A stretch of DNA of 11,257 nucleotides from Paraglomus occultum (GCA_910592205.1 CAJVPJ010001231.1:1-11257); one strand, 5' to 3'. Counted from the first letter of the stretch, positions 1 to 8,027 are shown. Notes: generated by a model not told the origin, from the letters alone. Numbers and translations are program-made.

Positions 1-181
1 AGTTGCTGAAACCATCCCAAAAGCCGACTATGAGAAGTCTTTCCAGAGTTAGCAGAATCGTCTGCAATGCTGCATGGGGATTAATGGAGAGTACCTTGAG
101 GAAATAAAATAGTCATATCGATAATTATTATGAATTTCTGGAAATAAAGATCTACGCGCAAAACTTTTCAGCCACCCCACG
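1..181 (+). mobile_element. 3' end of a mariner-type (Tc1/mariner) transposon
   Basis: The window opens inside the C-terminal part of a transposase frame (2-112). About 40 bases after its stop, at roughly 150-181, lies a sequence whose reverse complement reads GGGGTGGCTGAAAAGTTTTG. From memory this resembles mariner/Himar-like terminal repeats, which contain a GGCTGA(A/T)AAGT core. It is followed at 182-183 by TA, the target dinucleotide of this superfamily. The 5' end is outside the window, so the terminal repeat cannot be paired here. The family assignment rests on the transposase tail and the repeat core together. Confidence 0.55.
2..112 (+). pseudogene. C-terminal remnant of a mariner-family DDE transposase with an internal stop
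   Basis: Reading from base 2, the frame gives a tail that ends NRLQCCMGINGEYLEEIK before a TAG at 110-112. Mariner transposases typically end in a W-x-x-R-x-x-x-C-I-x-x-x-G-x-Y-F-E pattern, and the Arg, Cys, Gly, Glu and Tyr fall at the expected spacing. The expected Trp codon is TAG (50-52), which fits a TGG-to-TAG change, so this copy could not make a complete enzyme. Only the last 36 or so codons lie in the window; the catalytic DDD residues would be upstream. A decayed copy is the simplest reading. Confidence 0.6.
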
Positions 182-590
182 TAACGTATAATGCCGTTGG
201 CTTACGGTCGATAATAACTCGTTAAACAACAAATGCTCATCCTCCACAAAGGGGCACTTAATATTCCATGTCAATTCTTTGCACACACATGAACTTAACA
301 TGCATGTAAATTTTACTCGCATACGATTCTTTTGCTCTTTTCGCTCACATTGTAAGTGCTTACGGTTAATGAGCAATATGTTTATGGGTTAAATCACTTT
401 TTACTATTTAGACACTTTATGACTTTTGGGATACAAGATGTCCCATTCTGTGAATCATAATAACAACGAGGAAGGTTAAAAGTTCAATAGTCGACTACTG
501 AATCGTATTTTAACTGTCGTTCTGTCATTGTGTTCTAATAACTGGATATAGCAAAAAGCGTTGCATTATTAACGAGAAGACTGTCAATTT

Positions 591-835
591 TAACAAATAT
601 TCTATTGCAATATAGGAACAACGTTACCGAATGAAGATGAAGATTGCGTATACGAGCGATGTTCAGGTACATAATCGGTACTGTAAGATAAGCTTTTTCC
701 CCCGACTTCTAACAAATATTCTATATAGAAATATAGAACAATTATGGAAATAACGTTACAGAATGAAGACAAATATTGCGATATAAAGATAGCTACATCA
801 ATCGGTACAGTAAGACAAACCTTTTTTTTTTCAGA
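591..835. repeat. Diverged tandem duplication, ~120 bp unit
   Basis: Copy 1 (591-709) and copy 2 (710-835) share the same order of blocks: TAACAAATATTCTAT, then AACGTTAC-GAATGAAGA, then ATCGGTAC-GTAAGA, then a T-rich run leading into GACTT. The copies differ by many substitutions and small indels. They are an old local duplication of non-coding DNA, not an active repeat array. No terminal inverted repeats were seen around it. Confidence 0.7.
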
Positions 836-886
836 CTTTTTGTGACGACGACAGACTCAAATAAAATGACAGTATTATGCCATTGA

Positions 887-1111
887 ATGCCTGTTCGTTC
901 ACGCAAATGTATTCCACGAGATTGCAAATGTACGGCAATTGATAAGAATGTGTTGATCTCGCGCTTTACAGTTTATTTTGCAATTATGCGAATATTATTT
1001 TATCGTAGAATAATCTTATTTCCCGTTCCTCGGGAAATTAGTACGCAAAGCAAATTGCTCAGAATAATAGATAATGTATATAATGACGTTCTTCAATGGG
1101 TTTGTAGTTGA
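887..1111 (+). CDS. Doubtful 74-residue ORF
   Basis: An ATG-initiated open frame with an N-terminal stretch rich in Cys and basic residues (Cys at 8, 13 and 15) and a central hydrophobic patch. It matches no family I know and has no clear promoter or polyadenylation signal. Its composition is like the surrounding non-coding DNA. It may be a chance ORF or a fragment of a spliced gene; it is listed because it is the only ATG ORF of this size in the first 1.4 kb on the plus strand. Confidence 0.15.
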   Translation: MPVRSRKCIPRDCKCTAIDKNVLISRFTVYFAIMRILFYRRIILFPVPREISTQSKLLRIIDNVYNDVLQWVCS

Positions 1112-1405
1112 ATGTTAGTAATTTTATTACTTTTTATTAGGTGCACATATAAGTATACGCTGGTTTTCAACGTTTAATCACGACTTTGACGTCCTGCTTT
1201 TAATGCCTCAATTCTGGTCATGAAATTAGGCTGGCGTTACTCCAGATTAAATCAGTAATAAACGCGCAGTTCTGTTCTATATTGTAAATCTTTCTACCAA
1301 TTCCTATTCGTCGGTATTGGATCCTCGGCCTTCAACCCTAGTTGAACACGCGTCAAATATATAAAGAGTAAAATGTTGGTATTGCTTGCTTTACATAAAA
1401 GTGAA

Positions 1406-3334
1406 CTAATTAACGTTGTTTCCTCGTCTCTTACCACTAAGCTTTTCTAGTATCTCGTTTTGCCTTTTTTTCGGTTTGGTAAGTTGGATCGAATCTTGCG
1501 CATCGTTCAAATCTTGATGAGGAATCGTTTCTATTATTGACCCATGTATATCTCTCTCGATTCCATTCTCGAAATCATCGTAATTAGAACTAAAGTTCTG
1601 CTGATGATGGAAGAAAGTATTGTGGACGAACTTTATTAACTTAATAATAAAGATTATAAAACCATTGTGATTTCGACGACGGGCCGTCGCTGAAATTTTG
1701 GTCATATGGTTTCGATTATTACAATTCTCTTAATAAAGGGCAAGCATTTATAAATCCAAATACAAACCTCGTTGGATAAAGCTGAAGCTTGGATCGGTGA
1801 AAGCCCAGCACATTCATGCCAAAAAGGAAAGATAATTTCGTTATTAGTAGCAATAAGAATCTAAGATCCCGACAGGCGTGAATATTCATGCTTTGTTCAT
1901 CCCTCTTAGTCTCTGCCCCTACACTTCTATTTAATCATAATAATTACATAACGCACCGATATAATATTATTAATAAAGTTTACCCAGATTTCCAGGTTGT
2001 ATTTTGCCAATGTAAATGATTTGTACAATTTGACTGTTTGATCGAAAATCTGAAAAGTAGATTTTATAATAATAAGGTTAATTTTTTCATATCATAATCG
2101 AATAATAAAAAAAAAAAATACTCCCTGCAGAAACAGAAAACATTAGCGTCATAAAAATTTTGACATATGACTGTAGATTATTTTACTACAGCCATAAGGG
2201 TATGTTGAGTATATTATAAAGCCAATGCACGGCCAGCGTTGAAGTGTATCCATCTGGTCGACCGCAATCTTCGCACAGGCTCCCGATGCTGGTAATAACG
2301 CCCTGCTTATCCAGATGAATAACCTCAGTTTTTTCTGCTCGAGTAAACCAGTCCGTGGCGTGTTTTAGGCAAATAGATGATCAATAAAAATAAAATTGAT
2401 CGCACGTGATTTTTGTAACAAATATAAGTCATTGTAGTTTAAACATAAGACTAGATAGAGCAAGTTTACGTATTAATCGGTGATTGTTCGCTGTAAACAT
2501 AAGATGAGAGTTCAAAATATAAATCTGCTATGGTGCAGAACGTCTATACTCGACAATCACGTGACTTGTTTTAATTTCAATTGACCAATAATATCGTATC
2601 GTAATATGATTACATCTTATTCTTGTCCTTTAAACCCTATAACTTTTTACACGGACATTATTTTTAAAATTAGACCGGTAACTTTGTAGAGCTTACTGTG
2701 AAGAACAAAAGTACCAGTCAGATTTAAAAATAATATCTGTGTAAAAAGTTGAAGGAGTTTAAAGATGCCTAATAATTCGAATAGTCCGTACATATTTAGT
2801 TCGATCTACCAATTTTAACCAATTATATGCTACTAATACGTTGTTTCAATTTCGATCAAACTTATGGATTTTAAAACCCTATTACTATAACTTTTTACAC
2901 AGATGTTATTTTTAAATTTTGACCGGTAACTTAGTAGTAGTAGAGCTTACCGTGAAGAACAAAAGTACCGGTCAGATTTTAAAAATAATATCTGTGTAAA
3001 AGGTTGAAGGAGTTTAAAGATACCTAATATGTGATTGTCGAGTATAGACGTTCTGCACCATAGTAGTGTGATCACCAGAGTGTCAGCATTACTTGTAACA
3101 CTGATCATTTTCGCCAAAAAAAGAAACGTGATAATACAAATTGCTAATTTAAAACAAACAAACAATTTCGAGTCCTGCGCATCAATTATAATTGGTTACA
3201 CACATTATGCATGACAATATTGAAGATGCTAATTGTGGGCACGCAAGATATTGCAGTATTGTTTAAAGAAGTTTAGCATCTGTGAAATAAAAGTCTTCCC
3301 ATTACCGAAATGTTTGGTGACTAATAACAGCCAT
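1406..3334 (-). CDS. Multi-exon gene for a small multi-pass membrane protein, family unknown
   Basis: Proposed exons on the minus strand: 3334-3306, 3228-3200, 3143-3024, 2527-2470, 2288-2190, 2049-1984, 1926-1768, 1689-1663 and 1589-1406. They sum to 771 nt (256 residues and stop), with every junction in phase and GT...AG introns, mostly 56-140 bp. The protein would start MAVISHQTFR. Hydrophobic segments lie near residues 10-32, 41-71, 93-115 and 155-176, with a loop holding CEDC (84-87). An 80-residue hydrophilic tail ends with two basic clusters (KPKKR, GKRRG). Exon 3 runs into the miniature transposon at 2531-3060. Weakest points are the 2469-2289 intron, because the frame upstream of 2288 stays open for many codons, and the 27-nt exon. 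I recognise no family; a receptor or transporter fragment is possible. The evidence is open frames, phase agreement and hydrophobicity only. Confidence 0.4.
2531..3060. mobile_element. MITE-like miniature inverted-repeat element with TA target site
   Basis: The ends are perfect inverted repeats of 30 bp beginning TGGTGCAGAACGTCTATACT, and each is flanked outside by TA (2529-2530 and 3061-3062). Counting the TA and one further base, the match is 33 bp (2528-2560 against 3031-3063). At 530 bp with no transposase frame it is non-autonomous. The TA duplication suggests Tc1/mariner-type mobilisation, but the terminal sequence is unlike the mariner remnant at the window start, so a different transposase is implied. 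It carries two internal copies of a palindromic unit, annotated separately. Confidence 0.8.
2631..3029. repeat. Two direct copies of a ~150-bp imperfect palindrome inside the MITE
   Basis: Copy 1 spans about 2631-2774 and copy 2 about 2871-3029, separated by ~95 bp of unrelated sequence. Each starts with an ACCCTAT...AACTTTTTACAC motif and ends with GTGTAAAA-GTTGAAGGAGTTTAAAGAT. Within each copy the left arm (AACTTTTTACAC, then ATTATTTTTAAA, then GACCGGTA) is the inverse of the right arm (GTAC-GGTCAGATTT, then AAAAATAAT, then CTGTGTAAAA-GTT). Each copy can therefore fold into a hairpin with arms of ~40-45 bp. The element is thus a nested palindrome: outer terminal repeats around two hairpin units. 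Confidence 0.75.
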
Positions 3335-3734
3335 AACGTCTTGGATACTGATGAAGTAAGCTAAAAAAAAGGAGCAAAAAAAAAAAGAATTAAAATAAAG
3401 ACAGCGGTGCAGTTACCAGGTCGTAGCACGCACGCATTAAAAAATAAACATCCATATCGGGAAAATGGTTATTAATTAGTGACCTATCAAGTGATCGCTA
3501 GTGAATGGCTGAAACCTTCGTATACGTTATCCAAACTGTGGTGAACATTAACAACGCAAGTAATAAAAGGACCGCGCACTTCGCTCAAGGAATGATGGTT
3601 AGCAGATATTTAGTTCATACTAATTAATTCAATTTACAAAGTGCTTGTTACTCTGACAATTAACGTATCGACGACTCACTACGAAACAGAGCGTGTAAAA
3701 GTTAACAACCCTAACGCGCTTCCCAATCTTCATC
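3335..3734. other. Divergent intergenic region
   Basis: This lies between the proposed start of the minus-strand membrane-protein gene and the start of the four-repeat gene on the plus strand, so it should hold both promoters. There are poly-A runs at 3363-3386, and the last 70 bases before the ATG at 3735 are less AT-rich with CT-containing blocks (probably 5' UTR). No TATA box or repeat stands out. Confidence 0.4.
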
Positions 3735-5513
3735 ATGCTTACGACAACCGGTCTTTCCCTCGCAACCCGTAAAAATATTCGTGACGAGTTCCAGAATAAA
3801 ATTCCTGAACTGCAGAAAACTCTGAATAAACTAACAGGGAGCGATTATGAATTTCACGTCGATTTTGCTACATTACACGACGAATCCGCTAGAGCCAACT
3901 CTGCTCAGGCTCAATGGTACAAATCTAGTATGGGCCAGATTGCTTATCAATACTTCGAATCTCTTGTGGGCAACATTAAACGTGTCGCGGAGAACGACGA
4001 TCTCGTCCGTAGCGATTTTATAAAAGTCACAAGCAAGCGTGAAATTCATTTAGTCAATGATAGCGAGATCAGTGGGGACAACGATTTAGAAATTGTCGAC
4101 GGGGTAATTTACATAAAGGTGCGTCCGGGTCATCTTGGCTACAACGCATCGGTTGGTTATTACATCCTTAACTATGTGAAGGCCGACGACGAAGTCTTAC
4201 CCTTGCGTACAAAGATAAATATTCGGGATGGATGGGAATTGAAGGTCCCTGGTGTCAAGAAAACTTTAAAGAAGGTTCTTGGCGAAGACTACGACTTTGT
4301 TGTTAACTTCGACGAAATTTATACCCAGGCTATTAAAGAGAGACCTGACTATTTGGATTGGTTTTCTTCCAGTTTAGGAGATATTGTTTACGGATATTTC
4401 GATTCTCTGAAAGGTTACATTGAAAGATACGCAGAGAAGGACGAATTAGTTCGAAACGAATTGCTTAAACTGACAACGACCAGAAAGATCCACCTTGTTT
4501 ACGATAGCGATTTGGAGACCAATGAACTTCTTGAAGTCAAAGATGATGCATTTTGGATAAAGACAAGACCAAAGGACTTTGGTTCAAGCACCAGCATCGG
4601 ATATTATTTGGTTGATCGTGTAAAGGACCCGGATTCTGCCTTGCCACTTCGAACCAAGGTGGATGTTCGTGACGAATGGGAACTCAAAGTCCCAGCGTTG
4701 AAGAAACGGCTAAAATCATCGCTTGGCGAAGATTATGGATTTGAGGTTGACTTGGATGAGATTTACTCGCAAATCATCAAAGCTAATAAAAGTCAACATG
4801 ATTGGTATACGAGAAGTTTAGGGTCTATTACCTGCAGTTATTTTGATTCACTCGTTTCCAATATTGAGAAAACTGCGTCAGATGATTTGGCACGCAACGA
4901 GTTCCTTGAAGCAACTTCGTCACGTACATTTCATCTTGTGCTCGATACGGAAGTGGCGAGCTACAATGATGTCGAAATCGAGAATGGTGATCTCTACATC
5001 AAGGTCGAGCCCAAGAACTTTGGGTACAACGTATACGTTGGATCCGAAATTTCCAAAAAGATTAAAGCTCCCGGATCAGCGTTTCCACTTGAGACGAAGC
5101 TTAATGTTCGCAATGAATGGGAACTTAAGATTCCCGCTCTTAAAAAAAAGCTTAAGGAAGCAGTCGGTGAAGACTATGAGTTTGTTGTCAATTTTGAAGA
5201 ACTGCTTAACGTTGGTATAGCGAAAAACGACAGTGACGCCAGTTGGTTGAAGAGGTCTTTGGGAGAAATCGTTTACCAATACTATGGCGCTCTAATTGAA
5301 AATGTAGTTAAGGTTGCAAAGGATGATGATCTCGTGCGAGAAGGTTTCCTTGAAGTGACTGGAGAAAAGAAAATTCACCTGGTCTATGATTCGGATTGTG
5401 AAAATAATTGTGATCTGCAGGTGGTTAATGATGCGATTTACATAAAGGTTAAACCCGGAAGCCTTGGCAGAGATAGTTACTATGTTGGACATAACATTGT
5501 TGATATATTGTAA
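3735..5513 (+). CDS. Four-repeat protein of 592 residues, unknown family
   Basis: A single intronless frame from ATG to TAA. The protein is four tandem repeats of about 147 residues (roughly 11-156, 157-304, 305-451, 452-592) with almost nothing outside them. Each repeat carries the same landmarks: G-x-D-Y (35-38, 183-186, 331-334, 478-481), a Trp (61, 209, 357, 504) followed by a SxGxI-x-x-x-Y block, a (I/F)HLV strand (from 104, 252, 399, 547), a Y/W-I-K strand (126, 274, 421, 569) and, ending repeats 1-3, a LP or FP before the next. There is no clear signal peptide, membrane segment or conserved Cys pattern, so a soluble intracellular protein is likely. The pattern suggests an alpha-beta domain repeated four times. 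Codons are more often G/C-ending than in surrounding DNA, and introns are absent although neighbours are intron-rich. I recognise no domain and assign no function; the ORF itself is certain. Confidence 0.95.
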   Translation: MLTTTGLSLATRKNIRDEFQNKIPELQKTLNKLTGSDYEFHVDFATLHDESARANSAQAQWYKSSMGQIAYQYFESLVGNIKRVAENDDLVRSDFIKVTSKREIHLVNDSEISGDNDLEIVDGVIYIKVRPGHLGYNASVGYYILNYVKADDEVLPLRTKINIRDGWELKVPGVKKTLKKVLGEDYDFVVNFDEIYTQAIKERPDYLDWFSSSLGDIVYGYFDSLKGYIERYAEKDELVRNELLKLTTTRKIHLVYDSDLETNELLEVKDDAFWIKTRPKDFGSSTSIGYYLVDRVKDPDSALPLRTKVDVRDEWELKVPALKKRLKSSLGEDYGFEVDLDEIYSQIIKANKSQHDWYTRSLGSITCSYFDSLVSNIEKTASDDLARNEFLEATSSRTFHLVLDTEVASYNDVEIENGDLYIKVEPKNFGYNVYVGSEISKKIKAPGSAFPLETKLNVRNEWELKIPALKKKLKEAVGEDYEFVVNFEELLNVGIAKNDSDASWLKRSLGEIVYQYYGALIENVVKVAKDDDLVREGFLEVTGEKKIHLVYDSDCENNCDLQVVNDAIYIKVKPGSLGRDSYYVGHNIVDIL

Positions 5514-5866
5514 ACGGAATACATGGTCATGTTACTATAATGTGCATCTAATAGTTTAATTATATCGAGGATCACAATCTCATAATAAAATCCGATCACG
5601 AATGATTTGATTTCAAACGCTCACTGGTATTCTATTTAGGTACCGAAAAATTACTACATAAATGGAGAGAGCTTTGCTTTGTTAAGTGTTTTGTGGTAAT
5701 GCTAAAGAATAGTTTTGCAGACCAAGTTCAACGTGAAAAACATCTTCCAGCGAATGCTTCATATTTAGTAAAGTGATACCAGTGTATCGGATCACGGGAA
5801 TTCTTGAATATCAACAACAATCTGATCGTTCTTCGTGAGATACAAACCTTTCATTATTGGTCAAAT
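5514..5866. other. Intergenic region between the four-repeat gene and the Oca-like gene
   Basis: This should hold the 3' UTR of the upstream gene and the promoter and 5' UTR of the next. An AATAAA lies near the start. The frame upstream of 5867 is open back to 5804 but has no ATG there (5804 is TTG), so I treat it as leader. Nothing else is visible. Confidence 0.5.
5584..5589 (+). terminator. Polyadenylation signal AATAAA of the four-repeat gene
   Basis: A canonical AATAAA 71 bases after the stop codon of the 592-residue ORF, a normal distance for a fungal 3' UTR. Inferred from motif and position only. Confidence 0.45.
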
Positions 5867-6708
5867 ATGTTGCTGACTCCACCACAGCACTTTGGGACTG
5901 TTGAGAAAGGAGTATACCGATCGGATATGCTTCGTCCGTCTCATTTTACCTTTACAAAGTCTCTCCGTCTCAAGACTGTTCTTGTATTATCACCTGAAGT
6001 AACCACACGAGCTGTTACCAATTTTCTGGAAGAAAATAACATCCGACTGGTGGGTTTTGTCTAGTAATTCATTTCCAAACAAGTGTTACATCTTTATAAA
6101 TGCATGCAGGTTATAGGTACATTTAGGCCTGAAGGTCTGGAAGCCCAATATAGGTTGGCGACCGGTGAGCGAGGAGCTGATTAAAGATGGATTAGAGTTA
6201 GTCTTGGATGTTGCAAATCATCCTATTCTCGTTATGTGCACGTAAGTGACTAGCTTATGATGAAGTAGCATATATGCACATATAATAATAAGTGATATGA
6301 TTATGTGGCGAAGGTCGGGCATCCATGAAACGGGAATATTTGTTGGCTGTCTACGCAAATTACAGGATTGGAACTTTTGTTCGATTGTAGTCGAGGTAGA
6401 GTGGTAATATGTATATTTACTTTAAGAATTCATACTCATGTGTGTGCTTATCCAATCAACACAAAACGATCGTTGGATTGGAAGTATCGTAGTTATGCTG
6501 GCAACAAAGCGAGATACGTCAACGAGCAGTTTATAGAGCTCTTTGATATGGATCTGATTACGTTTCCTAAGAACTTGCCTTATTGGTTTATTGAACAACG
6601 GAGGTTATTGGTAAGTGTCACGCTTGCTTTGGGTCGGTTACGTCATAACTGATTTCTCAAACGATGAATTAGGAGGAGGAACAAGAGGAAGAATTAACGC
6701 GGCCGTAG
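5867..6708 (+). CDS. Oca/Siw14-family phosphatase-fold protein with degenerate active site
   Basis: Five exons: 5867-6049, 6117-6241, 6314-6395, 6485-6610 and 6673-6708. The introns are 67, 72, 89 and 62 bp, all GT...AG and in phase, giving 183 residues. The N-terminus has the family signature of a proline-rich start, GTVEKGVYRSDMLRPSHF, then LKTVLVLSPE and a NNIRLVHLGL strand, as in the fungal and plant atypical dual-specificity phosphatases (Pfam Y_phosphatase2). The P-loop lies at 101-110 and reads MCTSGIHETG. The nucleophile Cys102 is kept, but the preceding His is Met and the Arg of C-x5-R is Glu108. Downstream GCLRKLQDWN and the YRSYAG...EQFIELFD block are typical of the Oca2/Oca4-like branch. 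In yeast, Siw14 hydrolyses inositol pyrophosphates and the Oca proteins associate with it; here catalysis is doubtful and a scaffold role is inferred. An acidic tail follows. The start is the first ATG of the domain. Confidence 0.88.
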
Positions 6709-7667
6709 CTTACGCGAAAAACTATAGATGACAATGTGTTCGGCTTCACGTTGTATGCTTTTGCTCGTACGAACTATTAGTGAGGAGAGTTCGTTGTGTA
6801 TACTGATTGTGCATACAACGGCATATCAACGACTATCGTATACGATAAAAGTCTTACGTCCACTTAATATTCATACGGAATGCGGATAGTGATTTGGAAG
6901 AATGATTACATGCATTTCGCTAATGATAAATCAATACCGCAAAATCCGCGAGAATAACAAGAAATGTAAGAGGGACAAATTAGAATAAACTTACTATTTG
7001 ATTGTCGGTCTTTACAATGCTACCTGTGACTTTCATTATTTATTTGAAGATCCAAGGTATACTGGTATTATTACAGAGAATGAGTTGTCGATGTGAACAA
7101 AAGTCACGTCGATCCCTATGATGTGCGTATTGAGAAATTTTACTTTATAATAGTCATGGCGATATGAATTTCATTCTGCGGGACAAGTATTTTCTTGCAG
7201 GTATGTTGTCTGGCACGTGACTTAGCCATTGTGTCATTTTAACCCAAATATACTCATTTGGTCGTTGCACCAACTTGCTCTTTTGGATGCTCACCCAAAA
7301 ACTCCACAAAACTATGCTCAAGATGGGAAATTTCCAAAGAAGCGTCACATCAATTTATTAAGCAATACTAGGCGGACATTGAAATGTTGCTACTCGCAAT
7401 ACTGGGGGTCCTATAATAAGTATCGCAGGTTGATAGTAAAGAAAACAACAAAATTTCACCTGCAGACATCTAAACATCTGTGTAAAATAAATGTCTGCAC
7501 TCGTATCTCTTGAAAATAACCCTAAAGGTAAAAGGATATGTCCAATAAGAGTTAATTGGATGAAGAGAAATCGTTGAAGTGCCAGCAACTGACAAAATAC
7601 TTTGTTTATCTGACTGAATTATCAAGAACATAATGTATAACTCGCATACTTCATTCGCCAGTAGTGA
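6709..7667. other. 3' UTR of the Oca-like gene and an unresolved stretch
   Basis: An AATAAA at 6984-6989 could end the Oca-like transcript. Around 7166-7200 a short ATG frame runs into GTATGT, a good intron donor. Near 7241-7372 all three plus frames are open. At 7492 an ATG opens a frame beginning MSALVSLENNPK, followed by a possible donor at 7529. These may be early exons of the unit that ends at 7811, but I could not find one set of joins that is in phase throughout, so no gene model is given. Confidence 0.35.
6834..6847. repeat. Perfect 14-bp palindrome in the 3' region of the Oca-like gene
   Basis: TATCGTATACGATA is its own reverse complement. Flanking GAC and GTC extend it into an imperfect hairpin over about 6831-6853. 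It may be a 3' UTR stem-loop, a protein-binding site or chance; nothing in the context decides. Confidence 0.5.
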
Positions 7668-7811
7668 TATGAAGTCCCGCAACAATCGATCATAATATAC
7701 GCTAGGTTTTATGGCGTTCTTTGTTGCATTGAATATGGAGAGACTTTGAGCTTGACTGAGGAGCGGCGTCTTACATATCTCTCGGATGTTGTTGAATCAG
7801 CTTCTGATTAG
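7668..7811 (+). CDS. Probable last exon of an unidentified spliced gene
   Basis: A 47-codon frame, closed upstream by a TGA at 7665-7667 and ending with TAG at 7809-7811, reads like real protein. A hydrophobic stretch (SIIIYARFYGVLCCIEYG) is followed by a charged C-terminus with TLSLTEERRLTYLSDVVES. There is no in-frame ATG, so it must be entered by splicing; AG acceptors are available at 7673-7674 and 7703-7704. An AATAAA at 8012-8017 could serve it. Upstream exons probably lie within 7166-7620 but were not resolved. No family is recognised, and a chance ORF is not excluded. Confidence 0.3.
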   Translation, partial: YEVPQQSIIIYARFYGVLCCIEYGETLSLTEERRLTYLSDVVESASD

Positions 7812-8011
7812 TACAAAATGGGTTAGTTGATTTTTATCGCGCAAAGACAGCTATTAATGAATTTTGCTACGATTAACTCTTCCTATTTACTGACATTACA
7901 CACGCTTCTATTTATCCATCTTGATCGATTAGGTAAAGACACTGTCGTGATTCTCTGTTTATTACTATGCGTTACTGGTTCGCTATTACTTATTCTTGTC
8001 ATAATACTCTT

Positions 8012-8017
8012 AATAAA
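8012..8017 (+). terminator. Possible plus-strand polyadenylation signal
   Basis: AATAAA about 200 bases after the stop at 7811, in the short gap before the convergent Mis18 gene. If used, it ends the plus-strand transcript just before the Mis18 3' UTR. Confidence 0.3.
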
Positions 8018-8027
8018 CTTTCCTTGT

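Larger units (their letters stand above)
184..1405. other. Intergenic stretch without a convincing gene
   Basis: Apart from the tandem duplication at 591-835 and a doubtful 74-codon ORF at 887-1111, I see no supported feature. It is AT-rich with several poly-T runs. A more GC-rich patch around 1190-1345 has short open frames on both strands but no start and splice combination I could defend. The minus-strand frame at 376-152 begins at a TTG, not an ATG, and is not listed as a gene. No tRNA-like cloverleaf was recognised. Confidence 0.5.

Noticed and set aside
152-376. 74-codon minus-strand frame
   Set aside because: It begins at TTG with no ATG in a good position and overlaps the mariner terminal repeat.
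1406-1705. 99-codon minus-strand ORF starting MTKISATARRR as an independent gene
   Set aside because: Its first third reads through what look like an intron acceptor, a 27-nt exon and an AT-rich intron; only the part from 1589 fits as coding, in the larger gene. It remains the main alternative if that model fails.
3072-3083. CACCAGAGTG shared with the inverted repeat near 11243-11252
   Set aside because: A ten-base match across 11 kb is expected by chance and the flanks do not match.
2947-3165. 72-codon minus-strand frame resembling a signal peptide
   Set aside because: It starts at TTG and reads through an intron acceptor and into the MITE; it is explained by exon 3 of the membrane-protein model.
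4843-5492. Other-frame and opposite-strand ORFs inside the four-repeat gene
   Set aside because: They are shadows of the 592-residue frame, without family features of their own.
7154-7348. Minus-strand frames around 7348-7154, including one starting MAKSRARQHT
   Set aside because: The start resembles ribosomal protein openings only superficially; no continuation or splice site supports a gene.
7241-7440. Possible NTF2/Nxt1-like fragment: ISKEASHQFIKQY, then in another frame RRTLKCCYSQYW
   Set aside because: The match covers few residues, needs a frame change with no intron signal, and the following sequence lacks the conserved WNG and DCQP features of the family.
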